Below are positions 48,921 to 57,487 of a DNA stretch of 64,000 bases, piece by piece (the stretch's first letter is position 1; the number at the start of each line of letters is the position of its first letter). This DNA is from Streptomyces barringtoniae. Lineage in GTDB: Bacteria; Actinomycetota; Actinomycetes; Streptomycetales; Streptomycetaceae. Both the position numbers and the translations under genes were made by a program. Under the pieces are notes generated by a model, which did no database searches, was not told the DNA's origin, and saw only the letters and a list, made by a program, of their open reading frames with translations. Where the stretch lies: the NCBI RefSeq assembly GCF_020819595.1, contig NZ_JAJHNP010000012.1:124001-188000 (forward strand). Reading direction: 5' to 3'.

Positions 48921-50879
48921 TCAGCCCGGTTGTGGCCCGAACGCCTTCAGGAACCGGTCGCGGAAGCTGTCCATCGGCCAGATGGGGGCGTTCGCCGCGG
49001 GCTTCAGGCCCTCCGTCCAGCCCCAGCCGGAGATCCGGTCCAGCACCTTGGGGTCCCGGGCGACGATGGTGACCGGCACGTCCTTGCGGGGGCTGTTGCC
49101 GGTGACGGTCGGCACGGGCTGGTGGTCGCCCAGGAAGACGAGCACCGTGTTGTCGTTGCCGTAGCGCCGCAGGAATCCGACGAGGCTGTTCAGCGAGTAC
49201 TCGATGGAGGTGCGGTATTCGCCACGCACGCTCTCCGGGTTCTTCCAGACCTCGTCCTGGGACTTGCCCTCGTTCCTGATCTGCTGGAAGACCGAGCCGT
49301 CGCCCAGCTTCGCCCAGTCGACCATGCGGGGCAGGGGCGCCCACGGATAGTGGCTGGAGGTGAGGATGATCTCGGCCATCAGCGGGCCCCGGCCCCGCCT
49401 GCCGAACTCCCGCCGCTGGAACGTCTGGAAGGCGAACTGGTCCGGCACCTGCGACCAGCCGAAGTCCGGGCCGTGGTAGTCGAGGTGATGGCCGTCGTAG
49501 ACGTGGTCCAGGCCGAAGAACCGGCCCTCCGGCCAGGCCACCAGCACCCCCGGCACGACGCCGACCGTGCGCCAGGCGCCGGTGCTGCGGAACGCGCCGG
49601 TGAGGGTGGTCCGGTCGCTGGAGGTGAGGCTGCGGAACCGCTGCTGGTTGCTGATCCACAGGCCGGACAGGAACGTCGAGTGGGCCAGCCAGCTGCCGCC
49701 ACCGGTCACCGGCGAACGCAGCCAGCCGCTGCGGGACCGGAATCCGGCGGCCTTGAGGGCGTCGTCGCTCTCCTTGAGGACGTTGCCGATCGGCGGCCCC
49801 ATCACCGGGTCCTCGATCGCCGAACGGCCGTAGCTCTCGACGAACGTGAACAGCACGTCCTTGCCGCGCAGGCCGGTCAGCAACTGGTCCGGGGGCGTGT
49901 GGGCGAAGGCGTCGCGGGCGGCCTGGCGCTCGAAGAGCCGGGCATCGGCCAGGGAGACGCGGACCTGTTCGGCGCGGTCGTTCAGGAGGCCGGCGTCGAG
50001 CGTGGAGGCGACGGGCCCGGCGCCCGTCTGCAGGCCGAGCACGACACAGGTCGTCCAGGCGGTGCTCAGCACCAGGACGACCTGCACGGACCGGGCGCGG
50101 TGCCGGGCCAGCACGGTGGCGAGGCGGACCGTGGCACCCGCGGTCAGCAGGAGGACGGCGACCGCGAGGAGCAGGGCACCGGCGCCGGCGACCAGCTCGC
50201 CGGTGCGGCCGGAGGTGTCCCGCACATAGTCCGCCGCGTTGCCCAGCAGGCCCCAGTCCAGCACCAGGTCGAAGGGGCGGTACAGCACCGAATAGAAGCC
50301 GATGTCCAGGCACTTGAGGAGCGTGACCAGCCCGATCAGCACGCCGACGGCCGCCGCGCCGGCCCGCCTCGCCCGGGGCGGCAGCACGAGCAGCACGGCC
50401 GCGAGCAGGATGCCCTCGGCCGGCAGCCGTACGAACGCGGCCGGGGTCAGCCGGTCGGGCTGGTCCGGCAGCAGCAGCGCCGCGAGCAGGACGGCGACGG
50501 CGAGGACGGTGGAGCCCACGGCCGCACAGCGCACGATACGGGTCCGGCGGCCGGGCGGGCCGGCGAGCGCGGCGAGGCCCCGCACGATGTGTCCCGGCCC
50601 CGCGAGCCGGCCGGCCGCCACGGCAGTGTCCTGCGCGAGGGAGGAGGACCCGTCGGACCGGCCGGTCTCGGCGCCCGAGCCCCAGATGATGCGGACGCGC
50701 CGCCGGAGCCGGCCGGCCAGGGCCGGCAGGCCCCGCGCGGCACGCGCGCGCGTGCCGCCCCGGCCGGGTGCCGCGGCCGGCTCCGCCTCCCCGGCGGTCG
50801 GGGGAGCCCCGGCCTCCTCCGGGCCGCTGTCCGTCTCGTCTGCGCCCCCCGTCAGGTGGCTAGGCGTGTGGTGAGACAC
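48921..50879 (-). CDS. Membrane sulfatase-fold protein (LTA synthase/phosphoglycerol transferase-like)
   Basis: 652 residues from the GTG at 50879, chosen for GGAAGGATC upstream; a start 24 codons earlier is possible. A disordered ~85-residue N-terminus is followed by about five transmembrane helices (roughly 120-300). Then comes an extracellular alkaline-phosphatase/sulfatase domain with 'VLFTFVESYGRSAIEDP' (metal site), 'WLAHSTFLSGLWISNQQR' and 'VLVFLGDHQPVPTV'. The nucleophile Thr/Ser site is probably in the 'STFLSG' segment. Topology matches enzymes that move phosphoglycerol or phosphoethanolamine onto cell-envelope polymers; the acceptor here is unknown. Confidence 0.86.
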   Translation of the reverse strand: MSHHTPSHLTGGADETDSGPEEAGAPPTAGEAEPAAAPGRGGTRARAARGLPALAGRLRRRVRIIWGSGAETGRSDGSSSLAQDTAVAAGRLAGPGHIVRGLAALAGPPGRRTRIVRCAAVGSTVLAVAVLLAALLLPDQPDRLTPAAFVRLPAEGILLAAVLLVLPPRARRAGAAAVGVLIGLVTLLKCLDIGFYSVLYRPFDLVLDWGLLGNAADYVRDTSGRTGELVAGAGALLLAVAVLLLTAGATVRLATVLARHRARSVQVVLVLSTAWTTCVVLGLQTGAGPVASTLDAGLLNDRAEQVRVSLADARLFERQAARDAFAHTPPDQLLTGLRGKDVLFTFVESYGRSAIEDPVMGPPIGNVLKESDDALKAAGFRSRSGWLRSPVTGGGSWLAHSTFLSGLWISNQQRFRSLTSSDRTTLTGAFRSTGAWRTVGVVPGVLVAWPEGRFFGLDHVYDGHHLDYHGPDFGWSQVPDQFAFQTFQRREFGRRGRGPLMAEIILTSSHYPWAPLPRMVDWAKLGDGSVFQQIRNEGKSQDEVWKNPESVRGEYRTSIEYSLNSLVGFLRRYGNDNTVLVFLGDHQPVPTVTGNSPRKDVPVTIVARDPKVLDRISGWGWTEGLKPAANAPIWPMDSFRDRFLKAFGPQPG

Positions 50880-51028
50880 CCGGAGATCCTTCCGTGCGTG
50901 GCCCGGTGCCGGTGCGGAAGGCCTCGACCGGCACCCTCGACCGACAGTCACCCAACGTAGTCGAGCGGCGTCGATCGTGCGCGCAGAGTAGTGCTACCGG
51001 GTGGGTGGGGCGGGGGACACCCCGGGCG

Positions 51029-52645
51029 TCACCGCCGGTCGGCCGCCACCGCGACCTCGCGGGCCCACCGGTAGTCGGCCTTGCCGCTCGGGGAGCGCTG
51101 GATGGAATCGGCGATCACCAGCTGGCGGGGGATCTTGTAGCCGGCCAGCCGGGTACGGCAGTGGCTCTGGATGTCGGCCAGCGAGGGCTGGGAGGCCCCC
51201 TCGCGCAGCTGCACCACGGCCGCCACATGGTTGCCCCAGGTGGCGTCCGGGACCCCGGCGACCAGTGCGTCGTACACGTCCGGATGCGCCTTGAGCGCCT
51301 GCTCGACCTCCTCCGGATAGACCTTCTCGCCCCCGGTGTTGATGCACTGCGAGCCCCGGCCGAGCACGGTGACCACACCGTCCTCGTCGACCGTCGCCAT
51401 GTCGCCGAGCAGCACCCAGCGCTGCCCGTCCCTCTCGAAGAACGTCTCGGCGGTCTTCCGCGGGTCGTTGTAGTAGCCGAGCGGAACGTGCCCGCACTGG
51501 GCGACCCGGCCGATCTCGCCCGCGGCGACCGGCTCGTGCGTCACCGGATCCACCACGCGGGTACGGGAGTTGACCCGCAGGCGGAAGCCGCGCTCGGGGC
51601 CCGAGTCCTCCGTCGCCGTACCGTTGAAGCCGGACTCGGAGGAGCCGAAGTTGTTGAGCAGCATGGCGTTCGGGACCAGCTCCCGGAACTGCCGGCGCAC
51701 CGTCTCCGACATGATCGCGCCGGACGAGGACACACTGAACAGGGCTGAACAGTCCGTGCCCTTGAGCGGCCCGCCCAGCGCGTCGATCAGCGGCCGGAGC
51801 ATGGCGTCGCCGACCAGCGACATGCTGGTGACCCTCTCCTTCTCGACGGTCCGCAGCACCTCCTCCGGCACGAACCTGCGGTGCACCACGACGCGTTGGC
51901 CGAAGTTGAAGCCGATGAACGCCGTAAGGGTCGAGGTGCCGTGCATCAGCGGCGGAGTGGGGAAGAAGGTGATCCCGGAGCCCCCGGCGGCGACCCGCTC
52001 GGCCAGCTCCTCCGGCGTCTTCACCGGCTCCCCGGTCGGCGCCCCGCCGCCGAGCCCCGCGAAGAACAGGTCCTCCTGCCGCCACATCACGCCCTTGGGC
52101 ATACCGGTCGTGCCGCCGGTGTAGATGATGAACTGGTCGTCGGCCGAGCGGGCGGGGAAACCCCGGGCCGGCGAACCGGAGGCCTCCGCGTCGCCGAACG
52201 GCACCGCCCCGGGCACCCCGGCCGTCTCCGGGCCCACCCGCAGCAGATGCCGCAGCTTCGGTGCCCGCGGCAGCGCCGCCGCCACCCGGTCCGCGAACTC
52301 CGCGTCGAAGACCAGCGCGACCAGATCGGCGTCCCGGTAGAGATACACCAACTCCTCTTCTACATAGCGGTAGTTGACGTTGACCGGGACGATCCGCGCC
52401 TTCAGGCAGGCCAGCACCGTCTGCAGGTACTCGACGCCGTTGTACAGGTGGAGGCCGAGGTGTTCGCCGGGCTGTATGCCGCTGTCGGTCAAGTGGTGGG
52501 CGACGCGGTTGGCGGCCGCGTCCAGCTCCGCGTAGGTCAGGCGGCGCTCCGCGCCGGTGCCGGGATGGTCGACGTACACGAGCGCCTCGCGGTTCGGGAC
52601 CACGTCGACGACCGACTCGAACAGGTCGGCAAGGTTGTACTCCAC
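51029..52645 (-). CDS. Acyl-CoA synthetase, FadD19-like
   Basis: 538 residues from the GTG at 52645, chosen because AGGAGGAGC is five bases upstream. 'FIIYTGGTTGMPKGVMWRQED' in part is the P-loop. 'NNFGSSESGFNG' and 'GRGSQCINTGGEKVYPEEVE' are typical of the FadD17/FadD19 group that activates steroid C26 or similar branched side-chain acids. It is divergent from a crotonase across 199 nt holding a strong palindrome, the arrangement of fadD19/echA19 in mycobacteria. Steroid substrate is inference. Confidence 0.9.
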   Translation of the reverse strand: MEYNLADLFESVVDVVPNREALVYVDHPGTGAERRLTYAELDAAANRVAHHLTDSGIQPGEHLGLHLYNGVEYLQTVLACLKARIVPVNVNYRYVEEELVYLYRDADLVALVFDAEFADRVAAALPRAPKLRHLLRVGPETAGVPGAVPFGDAEASGSPARGFPARSADDQFIIYTGGTTGMPKGVMWRQEDLFFAGLGGGAPTGEPVKTPEELAERVAAGGSGITFFPTPPLMHGTSTLTAFIGFNFGQRVVVHRRFVPEEVLRTVEKERVTSMSLVGDAMLRPLIDALGGPLKGTDCSALFSVSSSGAIMSETVRRQFRELVPNAMLLNNFGSSESGFNGTATEDSGPERGFRLRVNSRTRVVDPVTHEPVAAGEIGRVAQCGHVPLGYYNDPRKTAETFFERDGQRWVLLGDMATVDEDGVVTVLGRGSQCINTGGEKVYPEEVEQALKAHPDVYDALVAGVPDATWGNHVAAVVQLREGASQPSLADIQSHCRTRLAGYKIPRQLVIADSIQRSPSGKADYRWAREVAVAADRR

Positions 52646-52750
52646 CGCTCCTCCTGACCCCGGCAGTCCTGGCGAACAAAGGCGCATCGGTCGTACGCCG
52701 GTCATCAGAGCAAAGCCGGCGGCAACTGTGAAGGGCCCGCGCCCAACAAA

Positions 52751-52767
52751 TCTGACTGACTGTCAGA
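52751..52767. promoter_or_regulatory. Palindromic operator TCTGAC-N5-GTCAGA in the fadD/echA divergent promoter
   Basis: TCTGACTGACTGTCAGA is a perfect 6+5+6 inverted repeat flanked by AAA on both sides. It lies centrally between the divergent starts at 52645 and 52845, so one bound dimer could control both. It is identical in halves and spacing to 33944-33960. Confidence 0.7.
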
Positions 52768-52805
52768 AAACCTCGGAAGCTCCCTTGAAGTGCCTCGCCG
52801 CCTGC

Positions 52806-52819
52806 TGCAACCTGTTCTC
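52806..52819. promoter_or_regulatory. Near-match to the KstR motif upstream of the crotonase
   Basis: TGCAACCTGTTCTC fits TNNAACNNGTTNNA except for the final base (C for A). It lies 26 nt before the crotonase ATG. A weaker candidate than 27882; it may be chance. Confidence 0.35.
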
Positions 52820-52844
52820 GTTCTCACCGAGGGGAGACAAGTCC

Positions 52845-53645
52845 ATGGGCGGGACGGAACACCTCACCGTGCGGCGCGAGGGCGCCACACTGGTGCTCGC
52901 GCTCAACAGGCCCGACGCCAGGAACGCGCTCTCGCTTCCGATGCTCGTCGGCCTGTACGACGGCTGGCTCGAGGCCGACGCCGACGACGGGATCCGCTCG
53001 ATCGTGCTCACCGGCTCCGGCGGCTCCTTCTGCGCCGGAATGGACCTGAAGGCGCTGGCCGGGAACGGCATGCAAGGGGAGCAGTACCGTCACCGGCTCA
53101 AGGCCGACCCCGACCTGCACTGGAAGGCGATGCTGCGCCACCATCGCCCGCGCAAACCGGTCGTCGCCGCCGTCGAGGGGTACTGCGTCGCGGGCGGCAC
53201 GGAGATCCTGCAGGGCACCGACATCCGGGTCGCGGGCGAGTCCGCGACCTTCGGCCTGTTCGAGGTCCGGCGCGGCCTGTTCCCGATCGGCGGCTCCACC
53301 GTGCGGCTGCAACGCCAGATCCCGCGCACCCACGCCCTGGAGATGCTGCTCACCGGACGGCCGTACAGCGCCCGGGAGGCCGCGGACATCGGGCTGATCG
53401 GCCATGTCGTCCCCGACGGCACCGCCCTCGACAAGGCCCTGGAGATCGCCGAGCAGATCAACGCCTGCGGTCCGCTCGCCGTCGAGGCCGTCAAGGCGTC
53501 GGTGTACGAGACCGCCGAGATGACGGAGACCGACGCCCTCGCGGCCGAACTCGCGCGCGGCTGGCCCGTCTTCGACACCGCCGACGCCAAGGAAGGCGCC
53601 CGCGCCTTCGCGGAGAAGCGGCGCCCCGTCTACAAGCGTGCGTAA
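52845..53645 (+). CDS. Crotonase/enoyl-CoA hydratase (EchA19-like)
   Basis: 266 residues; GAGGGGAGA precedes the ATG. 'LALNRPDARNALSLPML', 'GSGGSFCAGMDLKAL' (oxyanion hole) and 'VEGYCVAGGTEILQGTDI' are crotonase motifs. The Glu of 'GTEIL' and 'FEVRRGLFPIGG' suit hydratase activity on a 2-enoyl-CoA. It hydrates the product of an acyl-CoA dehydrogenase in beta-oxidation of the acyl chain activated by the divergent FadD. A 177-nt gap with a dispersed repeat separates it from the DUF35 gene. Confidence 0.9.
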   Translation: MGGTEHLTVRREGATLVLALNRPDARNALSLPMLVGLYDGWLEADADDGIRSIVLTGSGGSFCAGMDLKALAGNGMQGEQYRHRLKADPDLHWKAMLRHHRPRKPVVAAVEGYCVAGGTEILQGTDIRVAGESATFGLFEVRRGLFPIGGSTVRLQRQIPRTHALEMLLTGRPYSAREAADIGLIGHVVPDGTALDKALEIAEQINACGPLAVEAVKASVYETAEMTETDALAAELARGWPVFDTADAKEGARAFAEKRRPVYKRA

Positions 53646-53694
53646 CGCTGCGCTGGAGGTGCGGTTCGGACCCGCGGGCCGTGCGTGGCCGGTC

Positions 53695-53776
53695 GCTCCC
53701 CCAGGCTCTCGGCTTCGCTCGGACCCGGGGGACCCCCGGCGCGGCGGAGCCGCACATGTCACCGCCCCGCGCCCCT
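53695..53776 (+). repeat. Dispersed Streptomyces intergenic repeat
   Basis: 'GCTCCCCCAGGCTCTCGGCT' followed by 'TCGCTCGGACCCGGGGGACC' is a widespread Streptomyces intergenic element with hairpin potential. A GC-rich tail 'CCGCCCCGCGCCCCTTTGGG' completes it. It interrupts the otherwise tight thiolase operon. Confidence 0.65.
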
Positions 53777-53822
53777 TTGGGCCGCGACCGCACCGACCTT
53801 GCTCGAAGGAGGCAGGTTCCCG

Positions 53823-54764
53823 ATGCCCGAAGTCCTCAAAGCCCCCCTCGTCGTCGAGTTCCCGTTCACCCGTTCCCTCGGCCCCGTCCAGAGCGCCTTC
53901 CTCACCGGCCTGCGCGAACGCGTCGTCCTCGGCGTGAAGACCGCCGACGGACGCACTCTCGTCCCGCCGGTCGAGTACGACCCCGTCACCGCCGAGGAAC
54001 TCCGCGACCTGGTGGAGGTCGCCAACACGGGCACGGTCACCACCTGGGCGTGGAACCACGAGCCGCGCCGCGGTCAGCCCCTCCACGCCCCCTTCGCCTG
54101 GGTCCTGGTCCGGCTCGACGGCGCCGACACCGCCCTGCTGCACGCCCTCGACGCCCCCGGTCCCGACTCCGTGCACACCGGAATGCGGGTCCGCATCCGC
54201 TGGGCCGGGGAACGCACCGGCGCCATCACCGACATCGCCTGCTTCGAGCCGTACGACGCAGAGCCCCACCGGCCGGGTGGCCACACCGGCGAGTTCGCGG
54301 ACCCGCTCACCGGGATCGTCGCCCCCGCCCGCCTGGACTACACCTATTCGCCCGGCCGCGCCCAGTCCGCCTACATCGACGCCCTCTCCGAACAGCGCAC
54401 CGTCGGCGAACGCTGCCCCTCCTGCCGCAAGGTGTACGTCCCTCCCAGGGGTGCGTGCCCCACATGTGGTGTGGCCACAGCGGAACAGGTCGAAGTAGGT
54501 CCCCGCGGCACAGTCACCACCTTCTGCATCGTCAACATCAAGGCGAAGAACCTCGACATCGAGGTGCCCTACGTCTACGCGCACATCGCCCTCGACGGCG
54601 CCGACCTCGCCCTGCACGCCCGGATCGGCGGCATCCCCTACGACCAGGTGCGCATGGGCCTGCGCGTGGAGCCCGTGTGGACCGAGGGCACCCGCTACCC
54701 CGACCACTACCGGCCCACCGGTGAACCCGACGCCGACTACGACACCTACAAGGAGCTGCTGTGA
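53823..54764 (+). CDS. Double OB-fold DUF35 protein (thiolase partner, Rv3521-like)
   Basis: 313 residues with two DUF35-like halves. The N-terminal half (about 1-150) lacks the zinc ribbon. The C-terminal half has 'CPSCRKVYVPPRGACPTCG' (about 199-217), a four-Cys zinc rubredoxin-like ribbon, followed by the OB fold 'GTVTTFCIVNIKAK'. Such proteins form complexes with SCP-X/lipid-transfer-type thiolases or aldolases and help bind acyl-CoA. The next two genes are exactly such thiolases, with the first overlapping by 4 nt. The order DUF35-Ltp4-Ltp3 matches mycobacterial Rv3521-Rv3523. Confidence 0.86.
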   Translation: MPEVLKAPLVVEFPFTRSLGPVQSAFLTGLRERVVLGVKTADGRTLVPPVEYDPVTAEELRDLVEVANTGTVTTWAWNHEPRRGQPLHAPFAWVLVRLDGADTALLHALDAPGPDSVHTGMRVRIRWAGERTGAITDIACFEPYDAEPHRPGGHTGEFADPLTGIVAPARLDYTYSPGRAQSAYIDALSEQRTVGERCPSCRKVYVPPRGACPTCGVATAEQVEVGPRGTVTTFCIVNIKAKNLDIEVPYVYAHIALDGADLALHARIGGIPYDQVRMGLRVEPVWTEGTRYPDHYRPTGEPDADYDTYKELL

Positions 54765-55810
54765 CCCGGGAGATCGCGGTCGTCGCCTTCGCCCAGACCG
54801 ACCACCGGCGCTCCACCGAGGAGTCCTCCGAGGTCGAGATGCTCATGCCGGTGCTCCACGCGGTCCTGGAGCAGACCGGCCTCAGGACCGCCGACATCGG
54901 CTTCACCTGCTCCGGCTCCAGCGACTACCTCGCCGGCCGCGCCTTCTCCTTCACCCTCGCCCTCGACGGCGTCGGCGCCTGGCCGCCGATCTCCGAGTCG
55001 CACGTCGAGATGGACGGCGCCTGGGCGCTGTACGAGGCCTGGACCAAGCTGCTGACCGGCGACGCCGACACCGCGCTCGTCTACTCCTACGGCAAGTGCT
55101 CCCCCGGCTCGGTGCGGGACGTCCTCACCCGCCAGCTCGACCCCTACTACGTCGCCCCCCTGTGGCCCGACTCCATAGCCCTCGCCGCCCTCCAGGCACA
55201 GGCCCTCATGGATGCCGGCCACACCGACGAACCCGCGCTCGCCGCCGTCGGTGCCCGCAGCCGCACGGATGCGGAAGCCAACCCGCACGCCCAGCTCAAG
55301 GGGCAGGTGCCACAGGGCGACTACGTCGTACGGCCCCTGCGCACCGGCGACTGCCCGCCCGTCGGCGACGGCGCGGCCGCCGTGATCCTCGCGGCGGGGG
55401 AGCGCGCCCGTGAGCTGTGCGAGCGGCCCGCCTGGATCCGCGGCATCGACCACCGCATCGAGGCCCACGGCCTCGGCGTCCGCGACCTCACCGACTCACC
55501 GTCCACCCGGCTCGCCGCAGAACGGGCCGGCGCCTTCGAACGGCCCGTCGACACCGCCGAGTTGCACGCGCCGTTCAGCTCGCAGGAGGTGATCCTGCGC
55601 CGGGCCCTCCGCCTCGGCGACGACGTCCGCGTCAACCCCTCCGGCGGAGCGCTGGCCGCCAACCCCGTCATGGCCGCCGGACTCGTCCGCATCGGCGAGG
55701 CCGCCGCCCGCATACACCGCGGCGCGTCCGACCGTGCCCTCGCCCACGCCACCTCCGGCCCCTGCCTGCAGCAGAACCTGGTCGCCGTACTCGAAGGGGA
55801 TCCACGATGA
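54761..55810 (+). CDS. Thiolase-fold lipid-transfer protein (Ltp4-like)
   Basis: 349 residues from a GTG overlapping the DUF35 stop. The thiolase superfamily is shown by 'EIAVVAFAQTDHRRS', 'GSSDYLAGRAFSFTLALD' and 'NPSGGALAANPVMAAGL'. The nucleophilic Cys of true thiolases is not evident at its usual place, where 'ISESHVEMDGAWAL' stands, as in SCP-X-like partners that act in heteromeric complexes. 'TAELHAPFSSQEV' lies near the usual His region. It overlaps the next thiolase by 4 nt. It probably functions with that protein and the DUF35 protein in retro-Claisen/aldol cleavage. Confidence 0.85.
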   Translation: MTREIAVVAFAQTDHRRSTEESSEVEMLMPVLHAVLEQTGLRTADIGFTCSGSSDYLAGRAFSFTLALDGVGAWPPISESHVEMDGAWALYEAWTKLLTGDADTALVYSYGKCSPGSVRDVLTRQLDPYYVAPLWPDSIALAALQAQALMDAGHTDEPALAAVGARSRTDAEANPHAQLKGQVPQGDYVVRPLRTGDCPPVGDGAAAVILAAGERARELCERPAWIRGIDHRIEAHGLGVRDLTDSPSTRLAAERAGAFERPVDTAELHAPFSSQEVILRRALRLGDDVRVNPSGGALAANPVMAAGLVRIGEAAARIHRGASDRALAHATSGPCLQQNLVAVLEGDPR

Positions 55811-56973
55811 GCAAGGAGCCCGTGGCCGTCGTCGGTATCGGCCAGACCAAGCACGTCGCCGCCCGCCGGGACGTCTCGATCGCCGGACTCGTCCGCGAGG
55901 CAGCGCAAAGGGCGCTTCAGGACGCCGAGTTGACCTGGGCCGACATCGACGCCGTCGTCATCGGCAAGGCGCCCGACTTCTTCGAGGGCGTGATGATGCC
56001 CGAGCTGTACCTCGCCGACGCCCTCGGCGCCGTCGGCAAGCCCATGCTGCGGGTGCACACCGCCGGCTCCGTCGGCGGGTCCACCGCGCTGGTGGCCGCG
56101 AACCTGGTCGCCGCCCGCCTCCACGGCACCGTGCTCACCCTCGCCTTCGAGAAGCAGTCCGAGTCGAACGCCATGTGGGGCCTGTCCCTGCCGATCCCCT
56201 TCCAGCAGCCCCTGCTCGCCGGCGCCGGCGGGTTCTTCGCCCCCCATGTGCGCGCCTACATGCGGCGCAGCGGCGCCCCCGACACCGTCGGCTCCCTCGT
56301 CGCCTACAAGGACCGGCGCAACGCCCTGAAGAACCCCTGCGCCCACCTCCACGAGCACGACATCACCCTGGAGAAGGTCCAGGCCTCACCCATGCTGTGG
56401 GACCCCATCCGCTACTCCGAGACCTGCCCGTCCTCCGACGGCGCCTGCGCCATGGTCCTCACCGACCGCGCCGGAGCCGCCCGCGCGCCCCGCCCGCCCG
56501 CCTGGATGCTCGGCGGCGCCATGCGCAGCGAGCCGACCCTGTTCGCGGGCAAGGACTTCGTCTCCCCGCAGGCCGGCAAGGACTGCGCCGCCGACGTCTA
56601 CCGGCAGGCGGGCATCGCCGACCCGCGCCGGGACATCGACGCCGTCGAGATGTACGTGCCGTTCTCCTGGTACGAGCCCATGTGGCTGGAGAACCTGGGC
56701 TTCGCGGAGGAGGGCGAGGGCTGGAAGCTCACCGAGTCCGGGGTGACCGAACTCGACGGCGACCTGCCCGTCAACATGTCGGGCGGAGTGCTCTCCACCA
56801 ACCCCATCGGCGCCTCGGGCATGATCCGCTTCGCCGAGGCCGCCCTCCAGGTGCGCGGCCAGGCCGGAGAACACCAGGTCGACGGCGCCCGCAGGGTGCT
56901 CGGGCACGCCTATGGAGGCGGCTCGCAGTTCTTCTCCATGTGGCTCGTGGGAGCGCTGCCGCCGGAGACCTGA
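55807..56973 (+). CDS. Thiolase-fold lipid-transfer protein (Ltp3-like)
   Basis: 388 residues. 'VAVVGIGQTKHVAARRDVS', 'LRVHTAGSVGGSTALVAANL', 'ETCPSSDGACAMVLTDRAG' and 'VNMSGGVLSTNPIGASGMIRF' define the SCP-X thiolase branch. 'GHAYGGGSQFFSMWLVG' is the C-terminal active-site strand. The catalytic Cys is again not at the canonical position ('HTAGSVGG'). It is the last gene of the chain DUF35-Ltp4-Ltp3, start overlapping the previous stop by 4 nt. In mycobacteria this group belongs to steroid side-chain removal. Confidence 0.87.
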   Translation: MSKEPVAVVGIGQTKHVAARRDVSIAGLVREAAQRALQDAELTWADIDAVVIGKAPDFFEGVMMPELYLADALGAVGKPMLRVHTAGSVGGSTALVAANLVAARLHGTVLTLAFEKQSESNAMWGLSLPIPFQQPLLAGAGGFFAPHVRAYMRRSGAPDTVGSLVAYKDRRNALKNPCAHLHEHDITLEKVQASPMLWDPIRYSETCPSSDGACAMVLTDRAGAARAPRPPAWMLGGAMRSEPTLFAGKDFVSPQAGKDCAADVYRQAGIADPRRDIDAVEMYVPFSWYEPMWLENLGFAEEGEGWKLTESGVTELDGDLPVNMSGGVLSTNPIGASGMIRFAEAALQVRGQAGEHQVDGARRVLGHAYGGGSQFFSMWLVGALPPET

Positions 56974-57055
56974 AAGTCGTCCCCACGTGGCCTGTTGGGC
57001 ATCGTGAGCGGTCGCTAGGCTGGCCCGCGGACGACGAACCGGGAGGAGCACGGAC

Positions 57056-57298
57056 GTGGCCGAGACCACCACCCAGCAGAAGCCGCTCGCGGGCTGGGAC
57101 AAACCGGAGCTGGACCTCAGCAAGGCCGAGTGGCAGTCCAGCAGCCGAGGGCTGGGCGATGTCCAGATCGCCTTCATCGAGGGCTTCATCGCGATGCGCA
57201 ACAGCGGCCGTCCGGAGAGCCCATCCCTGATCTTCACGCCGGCGGAGTGGGGTGCCTTCGTCTCCGGAGCCCGGGAAGGGGAGTTCGACCTCACCTGA
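57056..57298 (+). CDS. DUF397 protein
   Basis: 80 residues from the GTG, with GGGAGGAG seven bases upstream. 'SKAEWQSSSRGLGDVQIAFI' and 'SLIFTPAEWGAFVSGAREGE' are the DUF397 pattern (W-x-SS and L-x-FTPxEWxAFxxGxxxGEF). In Streptomyces these small proteins usually accompany an XRE-family regulator (BldB/WhiJ systems). No XRE gene is adjacent, so this one stands alone. It may modulate a regulator encoded elsewhere. Confidence 0.85.
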   Translation: MAETTTQQKPLAGWDKPELDLSKAEWQSSSRGLGDVQIAFIEGFIAMRNSGRPESPSLIFTPAEWGAFVSGAREGEFDLT

Positions 57299-57487
57299 GC
57301 CGGCCCGGCGGCGAGACGGGCACCACCACCACTGAACCGGACCGGCACCGCGCGTGCACCGGCAGCCGAACCGGGGGTGTTGCGCGCGGATTTCCGGACA
57401 CGCGACCAGCAGGACCCCGCTGGGACCGACGCCTGCGTCAGGCTGGCCCCAGCAAGGGGAAGGTCGTGTTCCGAAAGGTGAGGGACG

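Noticed and set aside
57299-57487. Dormancy-regulator (DevR/OsdR-like) operator upstream of the universal stress protein
   Set aside because: Only a loose partial match (GGGACCGACG) without a convincing second half-site.
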